Assembly: GCA_036268485.1 (NCBI GenBank)
Contig: DATAUC010000056.1
Span: 1-64,000, forward strand
Source of the DNA: Bog-473 sp036268485
GTDB lineage: Bacteria > Actinomycetota > Acidimicrobiia > Acidimicrobiales > RAAP-2
DNA: 64,000 bases
Direction: 5' to 3'
Below are positions 18,188 to 26,924 of this stretch, one piece after another; position 1 is the stretch's first letter; each line of letters opens with the position of its first letter. The translations under genes and the position numbers were made by a program. A model generated the notes under the pieces. That model ran no database searches, was not told the DNA's origin, and worked only from the letters and a program-made list of their open reading frames with translations.

Positions 18188-19632
18188 GCATCGATCCCAG
18201 CTGGGAGATGGTCATCGGCCTGGAAGTGCACTGCGAACTGGCCACCCAGACCAAGTTGTTCTGCGCGTGCCGCAACGCCTTCGGTGACGAGCCGAACACC
18301 AACATCTGTCCGGTCTGCCTCGGTCTGCCCGGATCGCTGCCGGTGCTCAACGCCCAGGCGGTGGAACTGGCCATGCGCATCGGCTTGGCCCTGCACTGCG
18401 AGGTGAAGCCCTCCACCTTCTCGCGCAAGAACTACTTCTACCCGGACCAGCCCAAGGACTACCAGATCAGCCAGTACGACGAACCCATCAACCTGGGCGG
18501 CTGGTTGGAGCTGCCCGATGGATTTCGGGTCGGTGTCACAAGGGCGCACATGGAAGAGGACACCGGGAAGTTGACCCATGTCGGGGCCGGTGGACGTATC
18601 AACTCGGCCCATCACGCATTGGTCGACTACAACCGGGCCGGCGTGCCGCTGGTGGAGATCGTCAGTGAGCCCGACATGCAGACCGCCGCTCAGGCCCGGG
18701 CCTATGCCGCTGAGTTGCGCGGCATTCTGGTGGCGACCTGTGCATCGGATGGCCGCATGGAGGAGGGCTCTATGCGGGTCGACGCCAACGTGTCGGTCCG
18801 ACCTGTCGGCACCGAGGCCTTCGGGACGCGCTGTGAGATCAAGAACCTCAACTCCCTGCGTTCGCTCGGTCGGGCCATTGACTACGAAGCGGCCCGCCAG
18901 GTGGCCCTCATCGAGTCGGGCGAACGGGTGGCCCAGGAGACCCGCCACTGGGATGAGGCGGCCGGACGCACCGAGTCGATGCGCTCCAAGGAAGAGGCCA
19001 ACGACTACCGCTACTTTCCCGAGCCCGACTTGGTGCCGCTGGTGCCCGATGCGGCCTGGCAGGAACGGGTCCGCTCGTCGCTGGGGCCCATGCCGGCAGA
19101 CCGGCGCGCCGCCCTTGTCGGCGCGCTGGGCGGAACGGCCAGCAATGCCGAGTCAGATCAGATCCGCGCCGTGGTTGACCTGGGCCTCGATGCTCTCGTT
19201 TCGGCCGCCGTGGACAGCGGCGCTCCGGCAGCGTTGGCCCTGGCCCGGGCGGCCAACGAAGTAGCGGCCGCCAGTGACAAAGGGCTGCAGCTCCCCGTCG
19301 CTTCGTTTGCCGCTCTCATCGTTCTGGAGTCCTCGGGCGCGCTGTCGGCCACCCAATCCAAAGCGGTCCTGGCCAGCATGTTGGAGGACGGCGGCGGCGA
19401 CCCGGCGGTGCTGGCCAAGGACATGGGCTTTGAGGCACTCAGCGCCGACACGTTGGTAGCGGCAGTGGCTGACGTCGTGGCCGCCCATCCAGACGAGTGG
19501 GCTCGCTACGTCGCTGGCGAGGACAAGGTGATCGGCAGGTTGACCGGCGAGGTCATGAAGGCCACCGCTGGGCAAGCTGACGGGAAGGACGTGGCCGCCG
19601 AACTGCGTCGGTTACGCGACCAGGCCTCCTGA
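18184..19632 (+). CDS. gatB: Aspartyl/glutamyl-tRNA amidotransferase subunit B
   Basis: GatB binds the misacylated tRNA, activates the acyl group with ATP and accepts ammonia from GatA. The 482 residues include the N-terminal cradle (GLEVHCELATQTKLFC), a zinc site built from CACRNAF and CPVCLGLPG, DYNRAGVPLVEIVSEPD, the EIKNLNS motif and the C-terminal YqeY-like tail (from about 370, ending VAAELRRLRDQAS). Its stop is one base from the stop of the convergent TetR gene. Confidence 0.97.
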   Translation: MSIDPSWEMVIGLEVHCELATQTKLFCACRNAFGDEPNTNICPVCLGLPGSLPVLNAQAVELAMRIGLALHCEVKPSTFSRKNYFYPDQPKDYQISQYDEPINLGGWLELPDGFRVGVTRAHMEEDTGKLTHVGAGGRINSAHHALVDYNRAGVPLVEIVSEPDMQTAAQARAYAAELRGILVATCASDGRMEEGSMRVDANVSVRPVGTEAFGTRCEIKNLNSLRSLGRAIDYEAARQVALIESGERVAQETRHWDEAAGRTESMRSKEEANDYRYFPEPDLVPLVPDAAWQERVRSSLGPMPADRRAALVGALGGTASNAESDQIRAVVDLGLDALVSAAVDSGAPAALALARAANEVAAASDKGLQLPVASFAALIVLESSGALSATQSKAVLASMLEDGGGDPAVLAKDMGFEALSADTLVAAVADVVAAHPDEWARYVAGEDKVIGRLTGEVMKATAGQADGKDVAAELRRLRDQAS

Positions 19633-19633
19633 C

Positions 19634-20230
19634 CTAGGGCAGGGGATCGAGCCGGTAGCGATCCACAGTTGGTCCGGCCCACTGGGCAATCTGGGCTGGG
19701 GTGTCGGTTGCTATCGGCGGCACCCGCAAGATGTAGCGGGTGAAAGCCAGTCCCATTAGCTGGGAGGCGATCATGGAGGACCGGCGTTGGGACGTGAGTG
19801 GGTCCTCGTCACCGGCTGACGCATGCACACTCCAGATACGTTCGCTCACGAACTCCCGCATGGCATCGGCCACGGCCGGCGACGAGGCCATGGCACCGGC
19901 GCAGGCGGCAAAGGACGAGCCGGTGCCCTCGGCCCGGTCCCACATGCCGAGGAAGCCCTCCACGATCCGAGCCCCTGGGGCGCCCGCAGTGGCGTGGTTG
20001 CTGTTGGCGCTGACCTGGCGGGGGTCAAAGGGGAGCGACATGGCCGCCACAAAAAGGTCCGCCTTGCCGTCGAAGTAGTGGTGCACCAGGGAGGCGTCGA
20101 CACCGGCGTCGCGGGCCACGGCCCTCAGGCTGGCCTTTTCATAGCCATTGGCCGCAAAGACCCGCTTGGCGGCCTGAATGATGTCGTCGCGGGTATCGAG
20201 GTTGCCGGGCCGGCGCCCACCGGGGCTCAT
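19634..20230 (-). CDS. TetR-family regulator of the adjacent MMPL transporter gene (predicted)
   Basis: A 198-residue TetR repressor. The helix-turn-helix lies in residues 14-60 (RDDIIQAAKRVFAANGYEKA, then AVARDAGVDASLVHHYFDGK), followed by an all-helical ligand domain. It is divergent from an MMPL exporter gene, and two similar palindromes lie between the two starts. The standard reading is a repressor that controls itself and the exporter and is released by a lipid-like or toxic ligand. The target is inferred from position. Confidence 0.88.
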   Translation of the reverse strand: MSPGGRRPGNLDTRDDIIQAAKRVFAANGYEKASLRAVARDAGVDASLVHHYFDGKADLFVAAMSLPFDPRQVSANSNHATAGAPGARIVEGFLGMWDRAEGTGSSFAACAGAMASSPAVADAMREFVSERIWSVHASAGDEDPLTSQRRSSMIASQLMGLAFTRYILRVPPIATDTPAQIAQWAGPTVDRYRLDPLP

Positions 20231-20264
20231 GACGGCCAGCCCCTGAAAAGTCTTGATTTGAGGT

Positions 20265-20281
20265 ATTCACCATTGGTGAAT
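20265..20281. promoter_or_regulatory. Palindromic operator 1 between the TetR and MMPL genes
   Basis: A perfect 8-1-8 palindrome, ATTCACCA-N-TGGTGAAT, 34 bp from the TetR start and 42 bp from the MMPL start. Its size and symmetry are as expected for a TetR dimer. It resembles operator 2 in six or seven of eight positions in each half. Confidence 0.65.
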
Positions 20282-20292
20282 TGTATGGTAAA

Positions 20293-20309
20293 ACTCATCA
20301 GTGATGAAT
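20293..20309. promoter_or_regulatory. Palindromic operator 2 between the TetR and MMPL genes
   Basis: A near-perfect palindrome, ACTCATCA-N-TGATGAAT, one mismatch in the outer arm. Its centre is 28 bp from operator 1, close to the MMPL start. The shared consensus is ATTCAyCA-N-TGrTGAAT. Two sites would allow cooperative binding that blocks both promoters; this is inference. Confidence 0.6.
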
Positions 20310-20323
20310 CTTAGGGCTTTGCC

Positions 20324-22558
20324 ATGACCGGACTGACCATGTCCCCCCAGAAGAGCCGTCAGGCCCCGGCCGCCATCGTGCCCACCACGGCGCTGGGCCG
20401 GCTGGCTGCCCGGTGCTACGACCGCCGCCGCACCGTGCTGGCCCTGTGGATTTTGGCGCTCATCGCGGTCACGTTCGTGGCCCAGGTCACCGGGACCCAC
20501 TTCCAGAACAAGTTCACGGCGGGCAACACGCCGTCCCAACAAGCCGCCAATATCCTCGACGCCCGCTTCCCGGCCAAGGCGGGCGATACGGCCGACGTGG
20601 TCTTCCACACGACGGGACCGATCACCAGTGCCGCCAACCGGGCCACCATCACCAAAGTGGTTGATGAGATAGCGCCTTTGACCCACGTCCAGTCGGTCAC
20701 CAGCCCCTTTAGCGCAGCCGGGTCCCATCAGATCGCCCGGGACGGGACCATTGCCTACGCCGTCGTGCAGTTCGACACGACGAGCGATCGACTGCCCGAC
20801 AAGGCGGTCAACGCGGTGATTACCACGGCGCAAGCAGCTGACCACCGAGGGTTCGAGGTCGAGCTGGGCGGCGATCCAATCTCCAACGTCTCGGCCGCTG
20901 CTCCCGGACCGAGCGAGGGCATCGGCGTCAGCGCGGCCATCCTCATCATGTTGCTGGCCTTCGGTTCGGTGGTGGCCATGGGGTTGCCCATCATCACCGC
21001 CCTCTTCGGGCTGGGTATCGGCATCGCCCTGCTCGAACTGGTGACCCACCTTCTGGTGGTGCCCACCTTTGCGCCGGAAATGGCCGCCATGATCGGCATC
21101 GGAGTCGGCGTCGACTACGCCCTCTTCATCGCCACGCGTTACCGGCAGGGCCTCTTCGAAGGACGCCATCCCCGCGATGCCGTCATCGCCGCCCTCATGA
21201 CCTCGGGGCGCTCCGTGCTCTTCGCCGGGAGCACCGTCGTCATCTCACTGTTCGGCCTCTATCTCATCGGTCAGCCCTACATGATCGCTTTGGCCACGGC
21301 CTGCATCGCCGCCGTCCTGATGGTGTTGGTGGCCGCGCTCACCCTCTTGCCCGCCTTGTTGGGCTTCGCCGGCAATGCCATCGACACTTTGCACCTGCCC
21401 GGCTTGCTGCAGAACGGCGGTCCGCCGGCACCAGGTGGCTTCTGGCACTCCTGGAGCCGCCTCATTCAGCGACGCGCCTGGGTCACCGGCGTGCTGGCCG
21501 CATTAGTCCTGGTGCTCCTGGCCATTCCCGTGTTCAGCATGCGCCTGGCCTTCACCGATGCCGGCAACGATCCGACATCGCTGACCACCCGCCAGTCTTA
21601 CGACCTGCTGGCCCAGGGCTTCGGCCCCGGCTTCAACGGACCCCTGGTCGTGGCCGTGGCGCTGCCGGGCCCGGGCGCCGAGGGGACCGTACGCCATCTG
21701 CGCTCCGCCCTGGCTGACACGTCGGGGGTGGCCTTCGTCGTGCCTCCGCAGTACAACGCCGCGCACACCGGCGCCGTCCTGGTGGCCTATCCGACCACGT
21801 CGCCCCAGGCGGCCCAGACACAGACCTTGGTGCGCACCTTGCGGACCGACGTCATACCGCCCGTCGTCGCCGGCACCCACGTGGACGCCCAGGTCGGTGG
21901 TGAAACAGCGGGAAGCATTGACGCGGCCGCTTTCTTGGGCGGTCGGCTGCCTCTGGTCATCGGGGCCGTCCTGGTCCTCTCGTTCTTGTTGCTGATGATG
22001 GTGTTCCGGTCGGTGCTGCTGCCCCTCAAGGCGGTGGTCATGAACCTGCTCAGCGTCGGCGCCGCTTATGGCGTGATGGTGGCCGTCTTCCAGTGGGGTT
22101 GGTTGGGAGGCCTCATCGGTATCGGCAAGACGGGCCCCATCGATCCGTGGATCCCCGTGACCATGTTCACGATCTTGTTCGGTCTCTCCATGGACTACGA
22201 GGTTTTCCTGCTTTCCCGTATTCGTGAGGAATGGCTGCGCACGGGTGACAACTCGTTGGCCGTGGCCGACGGCCTGGCCATCACCGGTCGCATCATCACG
22301 GCCGCCGCCGCCATCATGTTCTGTGTGTTCGCCTCCTTCATCATCAAGGATCCGCTCCACATCTTGAAGGTCTTCGGTCTCGGGCTGGCCACCGCGGTGG
22401 CAGTGGACGTCACCCTGGTCCGCATGGTCCTGGTGCCGTCACTGATGGAGATCCTGGGGCCACGGAACTGGTGGATGCCGCGTTGGCTGGATCAGGCCGT
22501 GCCCACTCTGGGGGTAGAAGCCGCTCCGGCTCCGCTGCCCACCCTGACCAGCGTCTGA
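20324..22558 (+). CDS. MMPL-family (RND) transporter
   Basis: A membrane protein of 744 residues in the MMPL branch of the RND superfamily, which exports lipids, lipopeptides or hydrophobic drugs. After a short cytosolic N-terminus there is one helix (VLALWILALIAVTFVAQ), a periplasmic porter domain to about 190, then helices 2-6. A second half repeats the plan from about 385. The MMPL hallmarks are GIGVGVDYALFIATRYRQG and its second-half counterpart FGLSMDYEVFLLSRIREEW. Length and internal duplication are normal. It is divergent from a TetR gene, with tandem palindromes between. An ATG five codons further on is an alternative start. Confidence 0.92.
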   Translation: MTGLTMSPQKSRQAPAAIVPTTALGRLAARCYDRRRTVLALWILALIAVTFVAQVTGTHFQNKFTAGNTPSQQAANILDARFPAKAGDTADVVFHTTGPITSAANRATITKVVDEIAPLTHVQSVTSPFSAAGSHQIARDGTIAYAVVQFDTTSDRLPDKAVNAVITTAQAADHRGFEVELGGDPISNVSAAAPGPSEGIGVSAAILIMLLAFGSVVAMGLPIITALFGLGIGIALLELVTHLLVVPTFAPEMAAMIGIGVGVDYALFIATRYRQGLFEGRHPRDAVIAALMTSGRSVLFAGSTVVISLFGLYLIGQPYMIALATACIAAVLMVLVAALTLLPALLGFAGNAIDTLHLPGLLQNGGPPAPGGFWHSWSRLIQRRAWVTGVLAALVLVLLAIPVFSMRLAFTDAGNDPTSLTTRQSYDLLAQGFGPGFNGPLVVAVALPGPGAEGTVRHLRSALADTSGVAFVVPPQYNAAHTGAVLVAYPTTSPQAAQTQTLVRTLRTDVIPPVVAGTHVDAQVGGETAGSIDAAAFLGGRLPLVIGAVLVLSFLLLMMVFRSVLLPLKAVVMNLLSVGAAYGVMVAVFQWGWLGGLIGIGKTGPIDPWIPVTMFTILFGLSMDYEVFLLSRIREEWLRTGDNSLAVADGLAITGRIITAAAAIMFCVFASFIIKDPLHILKVFGLGLATAVAVDVTLVRMVLVPSLMEILGPRNWWMPRWLDQAVPTLGVEAAPAPLPTLTSV

Positions 22559-22593
22559 CGGGTCGACCAATCAAGTGCCATTAGTTTGTCTCC

Positions 22594-24375
22594 GTGCCAA
22601 ACGAGTCGAAGCCGGTGTCCACGTTCGTGTCCTTGAACCCCGGACGCGACGTGCAGCGAGTGGGAACGGCGAATTACCTGGGAGAGGATGTCGCCAAGAT
22701 CCATGACCCCGTATGGGCGGTAATCGGCAATCTCGGCGACAGCCAGTGTTATCTGGGCGTCCCCCAGAAGGTGCAGGCCATTCAGGCCTGCCTGTCCCGT
22801 CGCATCGCCCAGGACGACCTGGCCGTTCGGCTCATCCCGCCGGTCTTCACGCTTGGCGTTTCCGACGGCCAGCTCAACGGCACGCCGCAGATGCGCTTCT
22901 CTCTGATCGGTCGGGAACTGGTCCATGACATCGCTGACGTGCATCTGGCTGCCAACAGCGTGGCCGGGCTGGTGGCCGTGGTGGCGTGCGACAAGCCCCC
23001 GGTCGGCACCGTGGCCGCCGTGTTGGAGAACAACACCCCAGCCGTGATCCTTTCCGACGGCCCGATCAGGCCCGGCGTCGACCCGGCCACCGGAAATCCG
23101 ATCGACTTGGTGTCGGCCTTTCAGATGGCGGATCAGGACGACGAGGTGCGAGCCCGCTATGCGCTGCACGCCTGCCCCGGACAGGGCAGCTGCGGGGGCA
23201 TGTTCACCTACAACACGATGCAGACATTCATCGCCGTGCTCGGCCTCGAACCGCTGCACATGGTGGCCCCTCCCTCAGATGATCCGCGCCGGCTGAACGA
23301 GTTCCCCGACCAAATCGTCGACTGCCTGCTCACCATGACCAAGAAGGGCATCCGGCCCCGCGACATCGTCACGCCCGCATCCCTCCGCAACGCCTTGACC
23401 GTGGCCATCGCCATGGGCGGCTCCACCAACGTGTTGTTGCACAGCGTCGAGATTGCCCGCGCCGCCGGCATCGACCTGTGGGGAGAAGTGATCAGTCAAG
23501 AAGAATTCAACGACCTGGCTCGACGCTTGCCGGTGCTGGTCAACATGCGACCATTCGGCGACTACTCCATGGTTGACGTTGATGCCAAGGGCGGCCTGCA
23601 GGTGATCGTCCAAGAGCTCCTCGACGCCAGATTCCTCACTGGTGACACGATGACCTGCACCGGTGAGACCCTGGCCGAACAACTCACGCGGCTGGCCCCG
23701 CCGGCTCCCGATCAGACCGTGATCTACCCGGTCGACAAACCATTCAAGGACACCGGCGGCCTTCGCCTGCTCCGAGGCAATCTGGTGCCCGAAGGCGGGG
23801 CGATCCTCAAGGTGGCCGGCGTCGAAGGTGGCGTGAAGGACGGCATCTTCACCGGCCGCGCTCGCGTCTTCAATGGGGAGCGGCCCCTCGTTGAAGCGCT
23901 GGACAAAGATCCGGACAGCTTCCAGGACAACGACATGGTGGTGATTCGCTACGAGGGTCCCCGGGGTGCGCCGGGCATGCCCGAACTGCTCGACCCCACA
24001 TCACGCATCACGGCGCTCTGCCGCCAACGGCACATCACCATCGCCCTGATGACCGATGCCCGGTTCTCGGGGGGATCGGTCGGCCTGGTCATCGGTCACG
24101 TCGCCCCCGAAGCTCTCCTCGGAGGGCCGATCGCCCTGGTCGAGGATGGCGACACGATCGTGGTGGACCTGAACACCGATCGACTCGACTGCCAGCAACT
24201 CGATGATGTCGAGGAGCTCGACCGTCGAGCCACAGCCTGGCGGGATGCGGTGACGGCCAACGGTGGCCTTCACCCCGACGTCACACCGGTGACGGATCGG
24301 ATGCTGGCCCGGATGCGGGCAACGGCCCTGCCGGCCCTCCTGGGTGGGGGCATGGCCGTCCCGTTGCCCACCTGA
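22594..24375 (+). CDS. ilvD: Dihydroxy-acid dehydratase (IlvD/Edd family, divergent)
   Basis: IlvD dehydrates dihydroxy-isovalerate and dihydroxy-methylvalerate to the keto acids of valine and isoleucine. The 593 residues show CPGQGSCGGMFTYNTM (about 197-212), GGSTN (about 275), and the active-site serine motif TDARFSGGS near 489. The usual ACDKNMPG is ACDKPPVG here, and the region before it (GNLGDSQCYLG) is also unusual, so this is a divergent branch. All three expected Fe-S cysteines appear present. Its place directly before the ilvBNC leader strongly supports IlvD over sugar-acid dehydratases. TAGTTT lies 6 nt before the GTG start, a leaderless-type promoter. Confidence 0.85.
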   Translation: MPNESKPVSTFVSLNPGRDVQRVGTANYLGEDVAKIHDPVWAVIGNLGDSQCYLGVPQKVQAIQACLSRRIAQDDLAVRLIPPVFTLGVSDGQLNGTPQMRFSLIGRELVHDIADVHLAANSVAGLVAVVACDKPPVGTVAAVLENNTPAVILSDGPIRPGVDPATGNPIDLVSAFQMADQDDEVRARYALHACPGQGSCGGMFTYNTMQTFIAVLGLEPLHMVAPPSDDPRRLNEFPDQIVDCLLTMTKKGIRPRDIVTPASLRNALTVAIAMGGSTNVLLHSVEIARAAGIDLWGEVISQEEFNDLARRLPVLVNMRPFGDYSMVDVDAKGGLQVIVQELLDARFLTGDTMTCTGETLAEQLTRLAPPAPDQTVIYPVDKPFKDTGGLRLLRGNLVPEGGAILKVAGVEGGVKDGIFTGRARVFNGERPLVEALDKDPDSFQDNDMVVIRYEGPRGAPGMPELLDPTSRITALCRQRHITIALMTDARFSGGSVGLVIGHVAPEALLGGPIALVEDGDTIVVDLNTDRLDCQQLDDVEELDRRATAWRDAVTANGGLHPDVTPVTDRMLARMRATALPALLGGGMAVPLPT

Positions 24376-24389
24376 CCACCCGGTATGGG

Positions 24390-24418
24390 TTGTGTACGCC
24401 GATCCGACGTGCCACAAT
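24390..24418 (+). promoter_or_regulatory. Promoter of the ilvBNC leader
   Basis: TTGTGT and CACAAT are separated by 17 bp, and the -10 element ends 9 nt before the ATG of the leader peptide. The leuA and leuB leaders have the same geometry. The expected start of transcription is within about 3 nt of the leader ATG, so the leader ORF would be almost leaderless. Confidence 0.5.
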
Positions 24419-24427
24419 GTCGGGATC

Positions 24428-24478
24428 ATGCAGGCAGCCCGCGGCACCCAGCTCGACATTCTGGTACTCGTAACGTAA
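24428..24478 (+). CDS. ilvBNC leader peptide (attenuation)
   Basis: A 16-codon ORF encoding MQAARGTQLDILVLVT. The ILVLV run contains one Ile, two Leu and two Val codons just before the stop. A ribosome starved for these amino acids would stall there, changing the fold of the downstream RNA. A hairpin overlaps the stop codon and an intrinsic terminator follows, all before ilvB. Peptide-mediated attenuation of ilvB operons is known in actinobacteria. There is no Shine-Dalgarno, but the promoter spacing suggests near-leaderless translation. Confidence 0.82.
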   Translation: MQAARGTQLDILVLVT

Positions 24479-24505
24479 GCGCGCGGCCACACTGCATGCG
24501 CGCTT
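24477..24505 (+). other. Hairpin at the ilv leader stop codon
   Basis: AAGCGCGC (24477-24484) pairs perfectly with GCGCGCTT (24498-24505) around a 13-nt loop, with TTTT at the 3' edge. The stem begins inside the leader stop codon, so a ribosome at the stop would cover it. It could be a pause or antiterminator-side structure. Homologous hairpins sit at the same place in the leuA and leuB leaders. Confidence 0.65.
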
Positions 24506-24507
24506 TT

Positions 24508-24537
24508 GACCTCCCAGCCGGGGGGTCTTTTCATTTT
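24508..24537 (+). terminator. ilvBNC attenuator terminator
   Basis: GACCTCCC (24508-24515) pairs with GGGGGGTC (24520-24527; one G-U pair) across a four-base loop, followed by TTTTCATTTT. This is a standard intrinsic terminator placed 63 bp before ilvB, so readthrough is needed to express the operon. Confidence 0.8.
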
Positions 24538-24600
24538 CCGGACCCAAATAACTGCAGCATCTGAATAGGCACGACGGACAGAGAGGCAAGAGGAAGCACG

Positions 24601-26331
24601 ATGAAACTCACTGGAGCACAGGCACTCATCAAGAGTCTTGAGATGCAGGGCGTCGACGTCATGTTCGGCCTGCCCGGCGGCGCCATCCTGCCCGTCTACG
24701 ACCCCATCATCGATTCGTCGATCCGCCACATCCTGGTCCGCCACGAGCAGGGCGCCGGCCACATGGCCGAGGGTTACGCCATGGTCACTGGCAAGCCGGG
24801 CGTGGCCATGGTCACCAGTGGACCGGGGGCCACGAACATCGTGACGCCGTTGGCCAACGCCTACATGGACTCGACTCCGTTGGTGGTGGTCTCGGGCCAG
24901 GTGGCCACCGGGTCCATCGGCACCGATGCCTTCCAGGAGTGCGACATCACCGGCGTGACCATGGGGATCACCAAGCACAACTGGCTGATCAAACACGTAG
25001 AGGACATCCCACGGGTTGTCGCCGCCGCCTTCCACGTGGCCACCACGGGGCGGCCCGGCCCGGTCCTCATCGACTTTCCCAAGGACATCGCCAACGCCAC
25101 CATGGAGTGGTACTGGCCATCCTCGGTGGAGGGACTGGACCTTCCCGGGTACCACCCGGTCACCAATGGCGACCCCGAGTTGGTCCGCCAGGCGGTCGAA
25201 CTCATCGCCACCGCGCAACGACCGGTCCTCTACGTCGGTGGCGGGGTGCTCAAGGCTCACGCGGCCGAGGCGCTGCGGGCCTTGGCCGAGCGCACCGGCA
25301 TCCCCGTCGTCACGACCCTGATGGCCCGCGGTGCCTTCCCCGACTCGCACCCGCAGATGTTGGGCATGCCCGGCATGCACGGCCACTACACGGCCGTCAC
25401 CGCCATGCAGCGCAGCGACCTGCTCATCAGCCTGGGAGCCCGCTTCGACGACCGGGTGACCGGCAAGATCGATGCGTTTGCACCTGACGCCAAGATCATC
25501 CACGTCGACGTTGACCGGGCCGAACTGGGCAAGGTGCGCCACGCCGACGTGGGAATCGCCGGCGACTGCCGTCTGGTGATTGAGGAGATGCTCTCCGCCA
25601 TGAACGGGCGCGGCGACGAGCTGGCTGCTCCCGACCTGGCACCCTGGTGGCAGCAGATCCACCGGTGGCAAGCCGAATTCCCGCTCTACTACGACCAGAG
25701 TGAGGGCGGCTCCATCAAGCCGCAGAACGTGGTCGAGCAGCTGCGCGACGCCGCGCCGGACGACACCATCCTCGCCTCGGGTGTGGGCCAGCACCAGATG
25801 TGGGCGGCCCAGTACTGGAAGTTCGATCACCCCTACACGTGGGTCAACTCGGGTGGGGCCGGCACCATGGGCTTCGCCGTACCCGCGGCCATCGGCGCCA
25901 AGGTTGGCCGACCGGACCGCAACGTTTGGGCCATCGACGGTGACGGCTGCTTCCAGATGACGGCCCAGGAATTGGTGACGGCGTCGGCCGAGCAGATTCC
26001 GGTCAAGATCGCCATCTTGAACAATGCCTACCTGGGCATGGTGCGCCAGTGGCAGGAGATGTTCTACGAGGAGCGCTACTCCGAGGTGTACCTCTCACCC
26101 GATCTGCCCGACTACGTCAAATGGGCCGAAGCGATGGGGTGTGTGGGCATCCGGGCGGAGTCTCCCGAGGACGTGGGACCGGCCATTGACAAGGCCAACT
26201 CCATTGACGACCGCCCGGTCGTGGTGGACTTCCGTACCGACGCATTCGAGAAGGTGTTCCCCATGGTGGCCGCCGGCAAGTCCAACGACGAGATCGTCGT
26301 CCACCCTGACCAGACGGCGGCGACCCGATGA
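24601..26331 (+). CDS. ilvB: Acetolactate synthase large subunit
   Basis: The catalytic ThDP subunit (576 residues) condenses pyruvate with pyruvate or 2-ketobutyrate, the first common step to valine, leucine and isoleucine. The N-domain has VMFGLPGGAILPVYD and the catalytic glutamate in RHEQGAGHMAEGYA (Glu about 50). The FAD/middle domain contains LGMPGMHG and RFDDRVTGK. The ThDP-Mg motif is GDGCFQMTAQEL ... LNNAYLGMVRQWQ (about 446-481). It is controlled by the upstream attenuator. The stop overlaps ilvN by ATGA, giving equal subunit synthesis. Confidence 0.97.
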   Translation: MKLTGAQALIKSLEMQGVDVMFGLPGGAILPVYDPIIDSSIRHILVRHEQGAGHMAEGYAMVTGKPGVAMVTSGPGATNIVTPLANAYMDSTPLVVVSGQVATGSIGTDAFQECDITGVTMGITKHNWLIKHVEDIPRVVAAAFHVATTGRPGPVLIDFPKDIANATMEWYWPSSVEGLDLPGYHPVTNGDPELVRQAVELIATAQRPVLYVGGGVLKAHAAEALRALAERTGIPVVTTLMARGAFPDSHPQMLGMPGMHGHYTAVTAMQRSDLLISLGARFDDRVTGKIDAFAPDAKIIHVDVDRAELGKVRHADVGIAGDCRLVIEEMLSAMNGRGDELAAPDLAPWWQQIHRWQAEFPLYYDQSEGGSIKPQNVVEQLRDAAPDDTILASGVGQHQMWAAQYWKFDHPYTWVNSGGAGTMGFAVPAAIGAKVGRPDRNVWAIDGDGCFQMTAQELVTASAEQIPVKIAILNNAYLGMVRQWQEMFYEERYSEVYLSPDLPDYVKWAEAMGCVGIRAESPEDVGPAIDKANSIDDRPVVVDFRTDAFEKVFPMVAAGKSNDEIVVHPDQTAATR

Positions 26332-26864
26332 GCGCGGCCCACCTGACCTCCATTGAAGGAGGCAAGTCCTCGCACCCCCGCCATCACATCCTGTCCGTGC
26401 TGGTCGAAAACAAGGCCGGCGTCCTGTCCCGGGTGGCTGGCCTTTTCAGCCGCCGCGGCTTCAATATCTACTCGCTGGCCGTGGCGCCGACAGACGAGAA
26501 CGAGCACTTCAGCCGCATCACAATCGTGGTGGACGTCGAGTCGGCGCCGCTGGACCAGGTCATCATGCAGCTGGACAAGCTGGTCAATGTGGTGTCCATC
26601 GGCGAGTTGTCGCCCTCCGAGGCGGTCGAACGCGAACTCGTCCTCGTCACCGTGGCGGTCGGTCCGACCGAGCGCTCGCGGGTGATTCAGCTGGTGGGGG
26701 TGTTCGGCGGCGAAGTGGTGAGCGTGGGCGCGGACCGCCTGACGGTCATGCTGGCCGGCCGACCCGAGAAGATCGATGACTTCGAAGGATTGCTCGAGCA
26801 CTACACGGTGATCGAGCTCCAGCGGACGGGTCGTGTGGCCTTGCCTAAGCTGGACCGCCGCTGA
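26328..26864 (+). CDS. ilvN: Acetolactate synthase small (regulatory) subunit
   Basis: The regulatory subunit, 178 residues, which activates IlvB and carries valine feedback. Two ACT-type domains are visible: the first from HHILSVLVENKAGVLSRVAGLFSRRGFNI (read in parts, about 16-45), the second from about 100 (RELVLVTVAV). Slightly longer than the usual 160-170 because of an N-terminal extension of about 15 residues. Coupled to ilvB by a 4-base overlap. Confidence 0.96.
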   Translation: MSAAHLTSIEGGKSSHPRHHILSVLVENKAGVLSRVAGLFSRRGFNIYSLAVAPTDENEHFSRITIVVDVESAPLDQVIMQLDKLVNVVSIGELSPSEAVERELVLVTVAVGPTERSRVIQLVGVFGGEVVSVGADRLTVMLAGRPEKIDDFEGLLEHYTVIELQRTGRVALPKLDRR

Positions 26865-26924
26865 GCGATCTTATTGCCGTATCCGATCGACCAATAGACC
26901 TGACAAAAAGAAAGAGCAGACGAC

